This document shows, in pieces, positions 1 through 5,904 of a stretch of DNA of 5,973 nucleotides (positions are counted from its first letter, which is position 1; every line of letters begins with the position of its first letter). The DNA is from an uncultured Planctomycetaceae bacterium (GTDB lineage Bacteria; Planctomycetota; Planctomycetia; Pirellulales; UBA1268). Under the pieces are notes generated by a model. It searched no databases, was not told the origin of the DNA, and was given only the letters and a program-made list of their open reading frames with translations. The translations under genes were made by a program, and so were the position numbers. The stretch lies in contig CALCGM010000679.1 in the NCBI GenBank assembly GCA_937900985.1, positions 1-5,973 on the forward strand, given 5' to 3'.

Positions 1-458
1 GCCTGGTGCGATTGCGAGTGTGTCGAAGCAGCAGGGTGGAAGTCCCTGTCAGGGCCGGACTTGGGTCCTGTAACTGCACGAAACTGCGTTCCCGCGAGGG
101 GAGGTGGAGAGCATCGGAAAGTGAATGACCAGTCCGTAGGCGTACGAACTCGATTCGGCCTGTCGTCGTGGCGAGCCTGCCAGGTAGTGGTGAAGCCCAA
201 GTGACGTCAAGCGTAGCCCTGCTCAGTGGGTGGTCCGGCGTAGACGTCGGTCCGACGGTAAGCCCGGATGCCGAAAACCAAGTCAGGCACCGGGACGACG
301 GGGGGTGGTTGGAGACAGAATGGTCAGAAGATTCGGCACATGAAGCGATGAGACCTGTTGGGGACCAGACGAGGCCCGGCAGGAGTCAGAGGAGCCGTAC
401 GAGCGATGAAGCCGGGTAATGCCGGTCGAGCAAAGGGCTCCAGGAAGATGGATGTGGT

Positions 459-700
459 ATGGCCAAGCGATCGGAAGATCAATCGACGACAATGCCCAAC
501 GGGACCTCCCTTGGAGCTAAGCAAGCCGAAGAGATCCGCGACCATTGGCCGTGGGTCGAACCGAGCGTTTGGACCAGACGCATGTTGACGGCTCTCGAAC
601 AGGGAGTGAAAGGAGGCTGACAAACGCCTTCTTTGTCGAACATGGGCTGTTCAGTCTGGTAGCCGCCCGTGCCTCGGCCGTTCAATCCTCGCAGAGGTGA
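459..700 (+). pseudogene. Remnant of group II intron reverse transcriptase/maturase
   Basis: The remains of the intron-encoded protein gene (LtrA-like reverse transcriptase/maturase, which binds its own intron RNA for splicing and retrohoming). An ATG at 459 opens a 53-codon frame ending in TGA at 618-620. Residues 30-53 contain PSVWTRRMLTALEQGVKGG, typical of the N-terminal segment just before the RT fingers. In a different frame, 623-697 encodes NAFFVEHGLFSL and a further 13 residues before TGA at 698-700, resembling the extreme C-terminus of some of these proteins. RT motifs including YADD, the maturase X domain and any endonuclease domain are absent, so some 330-500 codons have been lost, judging from the usual family length of 400-600. 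The two pieces are in different frames, so no fusion peptide can be made without frameshifting. The N-terminal match is strong; the C-terminal match rests on recall of family endings and is less certain. Confidence 0.8.
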
Positions 701-713
701 ACCATCAACCGGA

Positions 714-746
714 GAGCCGTGTGCGGGAGATCCGCCAGCACGGTTC
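714..746 (+). ncRNA. Group II intron domain V (catalytic hairpin)
   Basis: The catalytic core hairpin of the intron, which binds the active-site metals. GAGCCGTGT (714-722) pairs with GCACGGTTC (738-746), including G-U pairs at 716-744 and 722-738. The AGC triad is at 715-717. A two-base bulge (CA, 736-737) follows, and the upper stem is GCGG (723-726) with CCGC (732-735). The loop is GAGAT (727-731). Counted this way the hairpin is 33 nt with a five-base loop, whereas the usual domain V is 34 nt with a closed GNRA tetraloop. Confidence 0.88.
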
Positions 747-749
747 GGA

Positions 750-786
750 GGGAGGGGGGCCCGAACCCAATCGGGCCTCCCTACCC
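750..786 (+). ncRNA. Group II intron domain VI with bulged branch-point A
   Basis: The branch-point helix of the intron. GGG at 750-752 pairs with CCC at 784-786, A783 is left unpaired, and 753-764 then pairs continuously with 771-782 around a six-base loop (765-770). There is one G-U pair (757-778). The bulged A783 lies eight bases from the intron end at 790, where the lariat branch nucleophile is expected (7-8 nt upstream of the 3' splice site). This fixes the 3' splice junction at 790/791 with good confidence. Domain VI thus looks competent for branching. Confidence 0.82.
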
Positions 787-793
787 CTATCGG

Positions 794-822
794 CCGGTCA
801 GAAACCTTGGCTTTCTGACTGG
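794..822. other. Stem-loop next to the intron 3' splice site
   Basis: CCGGTCAGAAA (794-804) and TTTCTGACTGG (812-822) form an 11-bp stem with one G-U pair (796-820) and a seven-base loop. It starts three bases downstream of the intron end, so it lies in the 3' exon. Neither strand has a T run after it, so a Rho-independent terminator is not supported. It could be part of a structured RNA, a recognition structure for intron insertion, or a repeat-derived palindrome. The base pairing is seen directly; its function is unknown. Confidence 0.5.
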
Positions 823-832
823 TCGCCTTAGG

Positions 833-858
833 CTGCGAAGGCCAGGATGGCTTCGCAG
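833..858. other. Stem-loop in the 3' exon
   Basis: CTGCGAAG (833-840) pairs perfectly with CTTCGCAG (851-858). The stem can extend inward by CC/GG (842-843 with 849-850) if G841 is bulged, leaving a five-base loop. It is the second of a series of hairpins filling the gene-free stretch between the intron and the signal peptidase-like gene. No T run follows on either strand. Function unknown. Confidence 0.45.
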
Positions 859-970
859 GCGTGAAGCGAGTCCGCAAGCGGGACGGGTCTTCGGGTGCCG
901 CAGGCACCTCGGCTGTGCCGAGGCCGCTTCGCGGCCCGAGGACCCGTCCCGTTCACACCGCCTCTTTTGT
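857..970 (+). terminator. Multi-branched GC-rich hairpin, possible + strand terminator
   Basis: A long stem, 879-895 with 935-951 (17 bp, one G-U pair), encloses three consecutive hairpins, each with a three-base loop. They are GGTGCC-GCA-GGCACC (894-908), CCTCGGC-TGT-GCCGAGG (907-923) and GGCCGC-TTC-GCGGCC (922-936). Edge bases are shared, so neighbouring helices compete for a base pair or two. Outside the main stem, GTGAA (861-865) can pair with TTCAC (952-956), and AGGC (857-860) with GCCT (960-963). The + strand then reads CTTTTGT (964-970), as expected for an intrinsic terminator of transcripts arriving through the intron. On the minus strand no T run follows, so termination of the minus-strand genes here would have to work differently. 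The pairing is seen in the sequence; the terminator role is inferred. A structured noncoding RNA or a cruciform-forming repeat are alternatives. Confidence 0.42.
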
Positions 971-1006
971 CGCCTGCCGAGCCGGACTCTCTGCGGGCGG
1001 TCGCTC

Positions 1007-2071
1007 TCACCTTTGCCCGTCGATCGTGGGTACGTGCACGGGGCCGCGGAGACGGGAGATGGCGACGGGGCCGAAGTGGCGGGAGTCGCGGCTGGCGGCG
1101 GGATGGTCGCCGAGGAGAAAGACGTGGCCCGCGGGCACGCTCCAGCGGTGGCTGCCGTTGGGAGCTGGCAGCAGGTGGCGGGCTCGCCAGATGGTGGCGC
1201 TGCGGAGAGTGACGCGCTGGCCTTCGGCGGCGGTGCTCGCAGGCATGCCGAGAGCGAGCGGCGGGGCCTGCGTTCGTGTTGGGAGGGGCTTCGCATCTGC
1301 GATCAGCGACCACGATGCCGGAGGAGACCAGGGAATCGGTGAAGAGGGAAGTGTGCCGCCGTGTGCGGCTGGAGCGAGCGGCCAGGCCGCCACGACGAAC
1401 CGTTCGGCCAGCCGGCCGGCGATCGCCGCATAGCGGCCGGGGTGGGGCAGGGTGAGCCGTGCTGCCTGCGGTCCGACGCGGACGAACACCTCCGCGGGCA
1501 GTTCATGCTCGCCGCCGCGATGGTCGAGCACCGCCGCGATGCCCACCGCAAACACAGGCTCCAGCCGGCGGCGTTCGGCGGGATCAGCCTCGAGGCTGTC
1601 GTAGATCGGCCCGGGCACGAGCCGGCGTGGATCGTCGTTCGCCTTGGAGAGATCAACCACCAGGTGCTGGTATGCCTGCCACGAAATGCCATCGCGAACG
1701 CTGCTGCTCCAGCGGCCTCCGCTGACTCGTGCCGCCGTCTGAGCGAGATGCTCGGGCGAGGGCAGCAGCCGCCTGCCATCGATCACGAGGTCGCCATCAT
1801 CGATCGCGAGCTCTTCGCCCGGCAGGCCGGAGATGCGTTTGATCACCGGCGTTCCATCGGGCATCAGCACCAGCCACCGCTCGTGTCGCTGTGGAGTCTG
1901 CCAGGGAGCAGGCCAGCCGCTCACCTCCACCAGATCGCCATCGGCGAGCTCTGGGAGCATCGATCGGCCGACGACGACGAACTGTTGTGGCGTGGTCGCC
2001 CATGACGTCGCCAGGGCAGCACCTGCCGCGGCCACGGCAAGCCAGAGGATGCTGCGGCGTGATGGCATCAT
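1007..2071 (-). CDS. S26 family signal peptidase-like protein with large insertion
   Basis: Probably a membrane-anchored serine protease of the signal peptidase I (S26) family, which cleaves signal peptides on the outer face of the cytoplasmic membrane. Counting from the ATG at 2071 (354 residues), one hydrophobic segment lies at about 8-25. The nucleophile box is VVVGRSMLP with Ser37. The general-base box is VIKRISGLPGEE with Lys78. The C-terminal box has GHVFLLGD, then SRDSR (327-331) and FGPV, the conserved family ending. Between the Lys box and the C-terminal box are about 210 residues I do not recognise, rich in Pro and Ala. Long S26 variants with such inserts do occur in planctomycetes. 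A GTG at 2092 would add seven residues; I prefer the ATG pair at 2071 and 2068 because the basic-then-hydrophobic anchor begins there, though the ribosome site is unclear for either. It lies 90 bp after the DUF1552 gene and could share its transcript. Substrates are unknown. Confidence 0.83.
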   Translation of the reverse strand: MMPSRRSILWLAVAAAGAALATSWATTPQQFVVVGRSMLPELADGDLVEVSGWPAPWQTPQRHERWLVLMPDGTPVIKRISGLPGEELAIDDGDLVIDGRRLLPSPEHLAQTAARVSGGRWSSSVRDGISWQAYQHLVVDLSKANDDPRRLVPGPIYDSLEADPAERRRLEPVFAVGIAAVLDHRGGEHELPAEVFVRVGPQAARLTLPHPGRYAAIAGRLAERFVVAAWPLAPAAHGGTLPSSPIPWSPPASWSLIADAKPLPTRTQAPPLALGMPASTAAEGQRVTLRSATIWRARHLLPAPNGSHRWSVPAGHVFLLGDHPAASRDSRHFGPVAISRLRGPVHVPTIDGQR

Positions 2072-2161
2072 GCTCACAGTTGCACGCCTCACTCCAGCAA
2101 CAGCAGAGCGAGCACAACCTTTGAACGCTCACGCCTGCGGCCGCACACTCCCAGACGACTG

Positions 2162-3481
2162 CTACGCCAGCCCGGTCAGCGGGCCCTCGCCGCAGTAGTC
2201 GGGATTGCCAAATCGCTCAAGGCTTGTGTGGCCCATCGCGTGGGCGATGGAGAGCAGCAGCCGGTTGTGGTTGACCCCTTCGCATCGGACCGCCCGGCCC
2301 GTCTGGAAGCCGAGGCCACCGCCAAGGAACACCCATGGAATGTTGTTGTGGGTGTGGGAGTTGCCTTCGCCAAGCTCGTTGGTCCAGACGATCGTCGTGT
2401 TGTCGAGCATCGAGCCTTCACCGCCAGGCTCGGGCGTTTCGGCGAGCCGCTGGGCGAGGTAGGCGATCTCACCGGCATACCAGGCGTTGATCTTGGTGAG
2501 CTTCTCTTGCGCGTCGTCGTTGCTGTTGGGCTCATGCGAGAGATCGTGCTGCCCTTCGCTGATGTCGAGCCAGCGGAAGCGGGGCTGGCCCACGGAGTTG
2601 GTGTATTGCAGCGTGGCCACGCGGGTGAAATCAGCGGCCAGGCTCGCGACCAGCAGCTCGATCTGCATGCGGCTGATCCGCGGCATCTCGTCGTTTTCAT
2701 CGAGCACATCCTGCTCAAGCACGGGCACCTCGTGAGGAATCGTCTCGCGGGGCGTGGCCAGCTCCTTTTCAAACTCTCGCACCAGCTGCGTGTGTTCCTC
2801 GAGAATCCGGCGATCTTCTGCAGGCAGCCGGGCGGCGACGGTGGCCAGGTCTTCGCGGAGGTCGTCGAGCACGCTCTGCATGTTATCCCGGTCCTTCACC
2901 TGGCCGTAGAGCTTGGCGTACATCTGGTAGGGATCGTCGATCGGGGCCACCGGCTTGTTGGGGCCGCTATACACCATCCGCGTCCAGGTGTCGGCCCGGT
3001 CGGGCACGAGCACGCCAAACTCGAGCGATCCGAAGCGGGTGGCCGTGGCCGGATTGGCCTGAAGGAAGTTTCTCAGTTCCTGGTCGATCGAGCGGCCGCT
3101 GGCCCAGCCAGCCGGCGTGTCGCTGCCGCCCTGAATGTTGCCGGGGAAGAGCTCAATCCCCGTCAGCAGACAGCCGATGCCCCGCATATGGCCATCGCCG
3201 TCGCCCGCGATCCGGTTGTGGACGCCCTCAACGGTCAGCAGCTGATCGCGAAAGGGAGCAAACGGCTCAAGGATGGCCGGCAGGGCGGCATCACCAAACG
3301 GCCCCGGCTCGGTCGGCCAGAAGTTTTTCTTGACCACGCCGTCGGGGCTGAACACCACCACCAGCCGCTTCCGCGGGCCTGTGCTGGCTGCCGCACGGGC
3401 AAAACTGGGAAGATTGCCCAAAAACGGAAGCACGGCGGAGCTGACACCGAGTCGCTTGAGCAGGCTGCGTCGTGAAATCAT
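2162..3481 (-). CDS. DUF1552 family protein, Tat-exported
   Basis: A 439-residue member of the DUF1552 family, whose biochemical function is not established. The N-terminus is a twin-arginine signal (SRRSLLKR at 3-10, hydrophobic 12-23, likely cleavage near residue 30), so the protein is exported folded. Family-like blocks follow: LVVVFSPDGVVKKNFWPT (40-57), the GVHN...GHMRG stretch (86-101), SLEFGVLVP (152-160), a charged helical segment that may be a coiled coil (200-242), and a C-terminal half with VGQPRFRWLDISEGQHDLSH (297-316), TTIVWTNELGEGNSHTHNNI (362-381) and VNHNRLLLSIAHAMG (403-417). The His- and Asp-rich character and WTNELGEG block recall the sulfatase/alkaline phosphatase-like DUF1501 proteins; that is a loose resemblance, not an assignment. 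The start codon overlaps the stop of the upstream cytochrome gene by four bases (ATGA, 3478-3481), implying translational coupling and joint function. Length is normal for the family and the gene appears intact. Confidence 0.92.
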   Translation of the reverse strand: MISRRSLLKRLGVSSAVLPFLGNLPSFARAAASTGPRKRLVVVFSPDGVVKKNFWPTEPGPFGDAALPAILEPFAPFRDQLLTVEGVHNRIAGDGDGHMRGIGCLLTGIELFPGNIQGGSDTPAGWASGRSIDQELRNFLQANPATATRFGSLEFGVLVPDRADTWTRMVYSGPNKPVAPIDDPYQMYAKLYGQVKDRDNMQSVLDDLREDLATVAARLPAEDRRILEEHTQLVREFEKELATPRETIPHEVPVLEQDVLDENDEMPRISRMQIELLVASLAADFTRVATLQYTNSVGQPRFRWLDISEGQHDLSHEPNSNDDAQEKLTKINAWYAGEIAYLAQRLAETPEPGGEGSMLDNTTIVWTNELGEGNSHTHNNIPWVFLGGGLGFQTGRAVRCEGVNHNRLLLSIAHAMGHTSLERFGNPDYCGEGPLTGLA

Positions 3482-5838
3482 GGTGTTTCTCCCAGGGTGG
3501 CAACGCGGTTGGACTGCGTGGCGGCAGGCCGGGCAATCACTCTCATAATATCGACCACGAGCCGCCGGATGTCATAGCCGTTCTCGGCAAACTGCTGCTG
3601 AAGCGTCGGCAGCGTGGCGTCGCCCCAGGCCCGCACCGGCTGCTTGGCAAGGGCGTGGAAGAGGTCCTGCACGAAGGCCTCCTGGCAGTCTTGGCTGGTC
3701 GCCAGAAACGCCGCCAGTTCACGGCCGCCGTTGAACGCCACGGTCTCTCCCTCACGGGGCACATACGAGCCGCTGGCGTCGATCGGCTGCGGCCTGTCGC
3801 CAGCGAGTTCTTCGCTGCGGAATCGGCCGACGGCATCGAAGGCCTCAAGTGAGAAGCCCAGCTCGTTGATCATCGCATGACAGCTCTGGCAGCCCACCGG
3901 CGCCGTCTGGAGCGACACGCGTTCTCGCGTGGTCAGCCCAGGATGCAGGTCCGCCGCCAGCGGCGTGACGGCCTCGGGTGGCGGCTTGAGCACGTTGCCC
4001 AGCAGGTTGCGGGTGAGAAACACACCGCGGTGGATCGGCGAGGTGTCGTCGGTGTAGGCCCGCAGGCTCAGCAGGTAGGGGTGCGTGAGCATGCCAGCCC
4101 GCTGGCCCTCATCGAGCACCACCGGACGGTAGCCGCGGGTGCGAGGCACCTCGACCCCGAAAAACACCCCCAGCGGATGGTCGAGGTAGATCCGCGTATC
4201 GGTCAGCAGGGTGCGGAAGTCGGCACTGCGGCCCGAGGTTGCGTCATCGAGAAGGGCATCAAGCTGCAGGTGCAGGCTGGTCCGCATGCTGGCAGCCACG
4301 CGGGGCGTGAACTGGGGAAACTGCGACGGATCCTTTAAGAGCTCCGGCGGCTGATCGACACCGAGCCAGTCGACGAGGAAGGCGTGGAGCTTGGCCCGGC
4401 TGCGGCGATCGCGGAGCATCCGCTCGGCCTGGGCGGTGATCTCGCCATCGCTGGCAAGCTGCCCATTGGCGGCAGCCTTGCGGAGCGGCTCATCCGGTAC
4501 GGAGTCCCACAGTCCAAACGAGAGCCGTGCAGCGGTGTCGGAGGCATCGCCCTGAACCGCTTCATTGGGGAGTGAGCGAAACAGGAAGCGGGGCGAGGTG
4601 AGCGTCAAATAGACCGATCGAGTGACCGCGGCATCGAGGTCGGCCGCCTCGGCGAACGGCTGCGTGACCACCCGCTGCCGCAGTTCGTCGGAAAGCGGAC
4701 GCCGAAAAGCCCGCTCGGCAAGCGTGGCCACAAACGCCTGCAGCTTCTCGCTCCGCTGTGGATCATCGCGCTTGCAGCCCGCCAGTCGATCGATCCGCTC
4801 AAGGACCTGCCCGGCTGTCTCCAGTGCCACCTGGCTCGTCGCGTCGAACCACTCCTTGGAGATGCTTGTGCCCCGTTCGTAGCCGATGCTGCGGTCATCC
4901 GGCGGAAACGGCGTGGTGGCCACAAACACCGGCTGGCTCTGCAGCGGGAGCAGGCAGTGCTCCGGCACCGTCTCCTCCACGCCATGCGGCGGCTTCCAGG
5001 CCAGCTCGATCGACGCCGGCGTGGGCACCTCGCGGTCTTTGTTGTCGACGCCCTGGTTGGCCTTGGAAAACTCAAGCCTCAGTGGATAACTCCTGCCGCC
5101 CAGCAGAAAAATCCTGCCGCGATACTCGGTATCGCTGCCGCTCTTCACATACGCATCAATCAGCGGCGGGTCTTCCCAGCCACTATTGACGTTGAGCTTC
5201 GCGGAGTGCTCCGTGCGGACGATAAACTCATACTCGCCCGTCTCAAACGGCACGATCGAGCCCACCCAGCGAATCGCAAACCGACCGGGCTCAAACCGCT
5301 CCGGATCGGGCCCCTCGAGCCCAAAGTCGAAGCTGATCGTCGGGTCGAGGCGTTCAAAGACCAGCCTGCGTCGGTCGTGGTTGCGACCCTGGTAGTACGA
5401 CGCCTGCAGGCCTCGATCGTTCGTCAGGTTCCAGCTGGGAGCCTCGAAACTGCCGAGGAGATCGGCGAGCACCTCGCGATGCTGCCGCACGGTCAGCCGT
5501 GAGAGGTCTTCACGGGCAGGCCGCAGCCGATCCTGCGCGATCGGTGAATAAAACGCTCCGTGAATGTAGGCCGCGACGGCCCGGGCATCCTCCCCCACCA
5601 CCGCCTCCGGATCCTCCTCGGGCATCGTGTCGCTGATGTAGCTCGTCAGCTGCGACACCGAGCGATCCCCAACGAGGGGCGGCAGGTCGCCTCCCTGTCC
5701 TCCGTCGCCGTGGCAGCTCTGGCAGTGTTCGCGGTAGATCGCCTCGCCGTCTGGAGCGGCAGACGCTGCAGCGGACAGCAAGATCGCGACCACGGTAGCT
5801 GTGAGGAGGGAGCCTCCGGCAGAGTGATGTCGGGTCAT
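3478..5838 (-). CDS. Exported cytochrome c / PA14 / DUF1592-family protein
   Basis: A large (786 residues) exported protein of the planctomycete cytochrome family. Residues 1-28 are a signal peptide with an ASA cleavage site. A cytochrome c domain follows: heme motif CQSCH at 39-43, and Met72 in DTMPEEDP as the likely sixth ligand. Residues about 107-130 look like the start of DUF1587 (LTVRQHREVLADLLG). A PA14-like beta-rich domain, often carbohydrate-binding, spans about 143-285 (WVGSIVPFETGEYEF at 191-205). Then come DUF1595 (about 365-430, LAERAFRRPLSDE), DUF1592 (about 435-565), DUF1588 (about 578-680) with a second heme motif CQSCH at 650-654, and DUF1585 (about 695-770). It therefore probably binds two hemes and works in the periplasm or at the cell surface. 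The partner is presumably the DUF1552 protein, whose gene overlaps by 4 bp. Electron transfer coupled to polysaccharide degradation has been suggested for such families, but the substrate is unknown. The ATG at 5838 has a good ribosome site and signal peptide. Confidence 0.93.
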   Translation of the reverse strand: MTRHHSAGGSLLTATVVAILLSAAASAAPDGEAIYREHCQSCHGDGGQGGDLPPLVGDRSVSQLTSYISDTMPEEDPEAVVGEDARAVAAYIHGAFYSPIAQDRLRPAREDLSRLTVRQHREVLADLLGSFEAPSWNLTNDRGLQASYYQGRNHDRRRLVFERLDPTISFDFGLEGPDPERFEPGRFAIRWVGSIVPFETGEYEFIVRTEHSAKLNVNSGWEDPPLIDAYVKSGSDTEYRGRIFLLGGRSYPLRLEFSKANQGVDNKDREVPTPASIELAWKPPHGVEETVPEHCLLPLQSQPVFVATTPFPPDDRSIGYERGTSISKEWFDATSQVALETAGQVLERIDRLAGCKRDDPQRSEKLQAFVATLAERAFRRPLSDELRQRVVTQPFAEAADLDAAVTRSVYLTLTSPRFLFRSLPNEAVQGDASDTAARLSFGLWDSVPDEPLRKAAANGQLASDGEITAQAERMLRDRRSRAKLHAFLVDWLGVDQPPELLKDPSQFPQFTPRVAASMRTSLHLQLDALLDDATSGRSADFRTLLTDTRIYLDHPLGVFFGVEVPRTRGYRPVVLDEGQRAGMLTHPYLLSLRAYTDDTSPIHRGVFLTRNLLGNVLKPPPEAVTPLAADLHPGLTTRERVSLQTAPVGCQSCHAMINELGFSLEAFDAVGRFRSEELAGDRPQPIDASGSYVPREGETVAFNGGRELAAFLATSQDCQEAFVQDLFHALAKQPVRAWGDATLPTLQQQFAENGYDIRRLVVDIMRVIARPAATQSNRVATLGETP

Positions 5839-5845
5839 GGTGCTG

Positions 5846-5849
5846 CCTT
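5846..5849 (-). promoter_or_regulatory. Ribosome binding site of the cytochrome gene
   Basis: On the minus strand TAAGG precedes the ATG at 5838 with seven bases between AAGG and the start codon. The match to Shine-Dalgarno is short but well spaced, and it supports this start over downstream ones. Confidence 0.45.
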
Positions 5850-5869
5850 AGGCTGGCGGGAATCTCACA

Positions 5870-5875
5870 ATTATA
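5870..5875 (-). promoter_or_regulatory. Probable -10 box of the DUF1592-DUF1552 operon
   Basis: The minus strand reads TATAAT, a perfect sigma-70-type -10 hexamer, in an otherwise GC-rich stretch and 31 bases upstream of the ATG at 5838. A start near 5862-5864 would give a leader of about 25 bases. With a 17-bp spacer the -35 position (5893-5898) reads GGGCCA, far from TTGACA, and there is no TG extension. An activator or an alternative -35 may therefore be needed. The hexamer is seen; promoter activity is inferred. Confidence 0.5.
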
Positions 5876-5904
5876 GCCCCCGGGAATGGGGCTGGCCCAC
5901 GGGT

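Larger units (their letters stand above)
6..790 (+). mobile_element. ORF-deleted group II intron
   Basis: This is a group II intron ribozyme, a self-splicing retroelement. The proposed 5' end at position 6 reads GTGCG, matching the GUGYG consensus. Domain V (714-746), a domain VI helix with a bulged A (750-786) and a 3' end in AT at 790 are recognisable. Upstream, 1-440 has the G-rich, interrupted-hairpin character of domains I-III, for example the short CCGG/CCGG hairpin around 412-425. Domain IV (roughly 440-712) keeps only the two ends of the intron-encoded protein gene. Intact bacterial introns with an ORF are usually 2-3 kb; this one is about 785 nt. It sits in intergenic DNA and runs convergent to the three genes on the right. 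The 5' boundary is the weak point: another GTGTG occurs at 18-22, and only five bases of possible 5' exon are visible, so the IBS/EBS pairing cannot be tested. Identity as a group II intron is firm; whether it is active is unknown. Confidence 0.85.

Noticed and set aside
168..419. An 83-codon + strand open frame in the left part of the intron
   Set aside because: It lies in intron domains I-III, where RNA structure explains the sequence; the translation resembles no protein.
794..822. Rho-independent terminator for the minus-strand genes
   Set aside because: No T run follows on the minus strand, and the stem lies almost 190 bp beyond the stop codon of the peptidase gene.
857..963. tRNA-like or integron attC-like fold
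   Set aside because: The closing stem is 17 bp with three-base loops and no anticodon, T-loop or CCA features; the expected attC core triplet context (GTTRRRY) is not present.
719..1342. A 207-codon + strand open frame running from domain V of the intron into the S26 gene
   Set aside because: It crosses the intron 3' splice site, the hairpins and the antisense of the peptidase gene; its composition is Arg/Gly-rich with no family features.
2072..2161. Separate promoter or small gene in the 90-bp gap between the DUF1552 and S26 genes
   Set aside because: No clear -10/-35 pair, hairpin with T run, or plausible small coding frame could be seen on the minus strand.
2228..3475. A 415-codon open frame on the + strand, antisense to the DUF1552 gene
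   Set aside because: It mirrors the coding frame of an unmistakable DUF1552 protein; long antisense frames are common in GC-rich genes. Its translation shows no recognisable domain.
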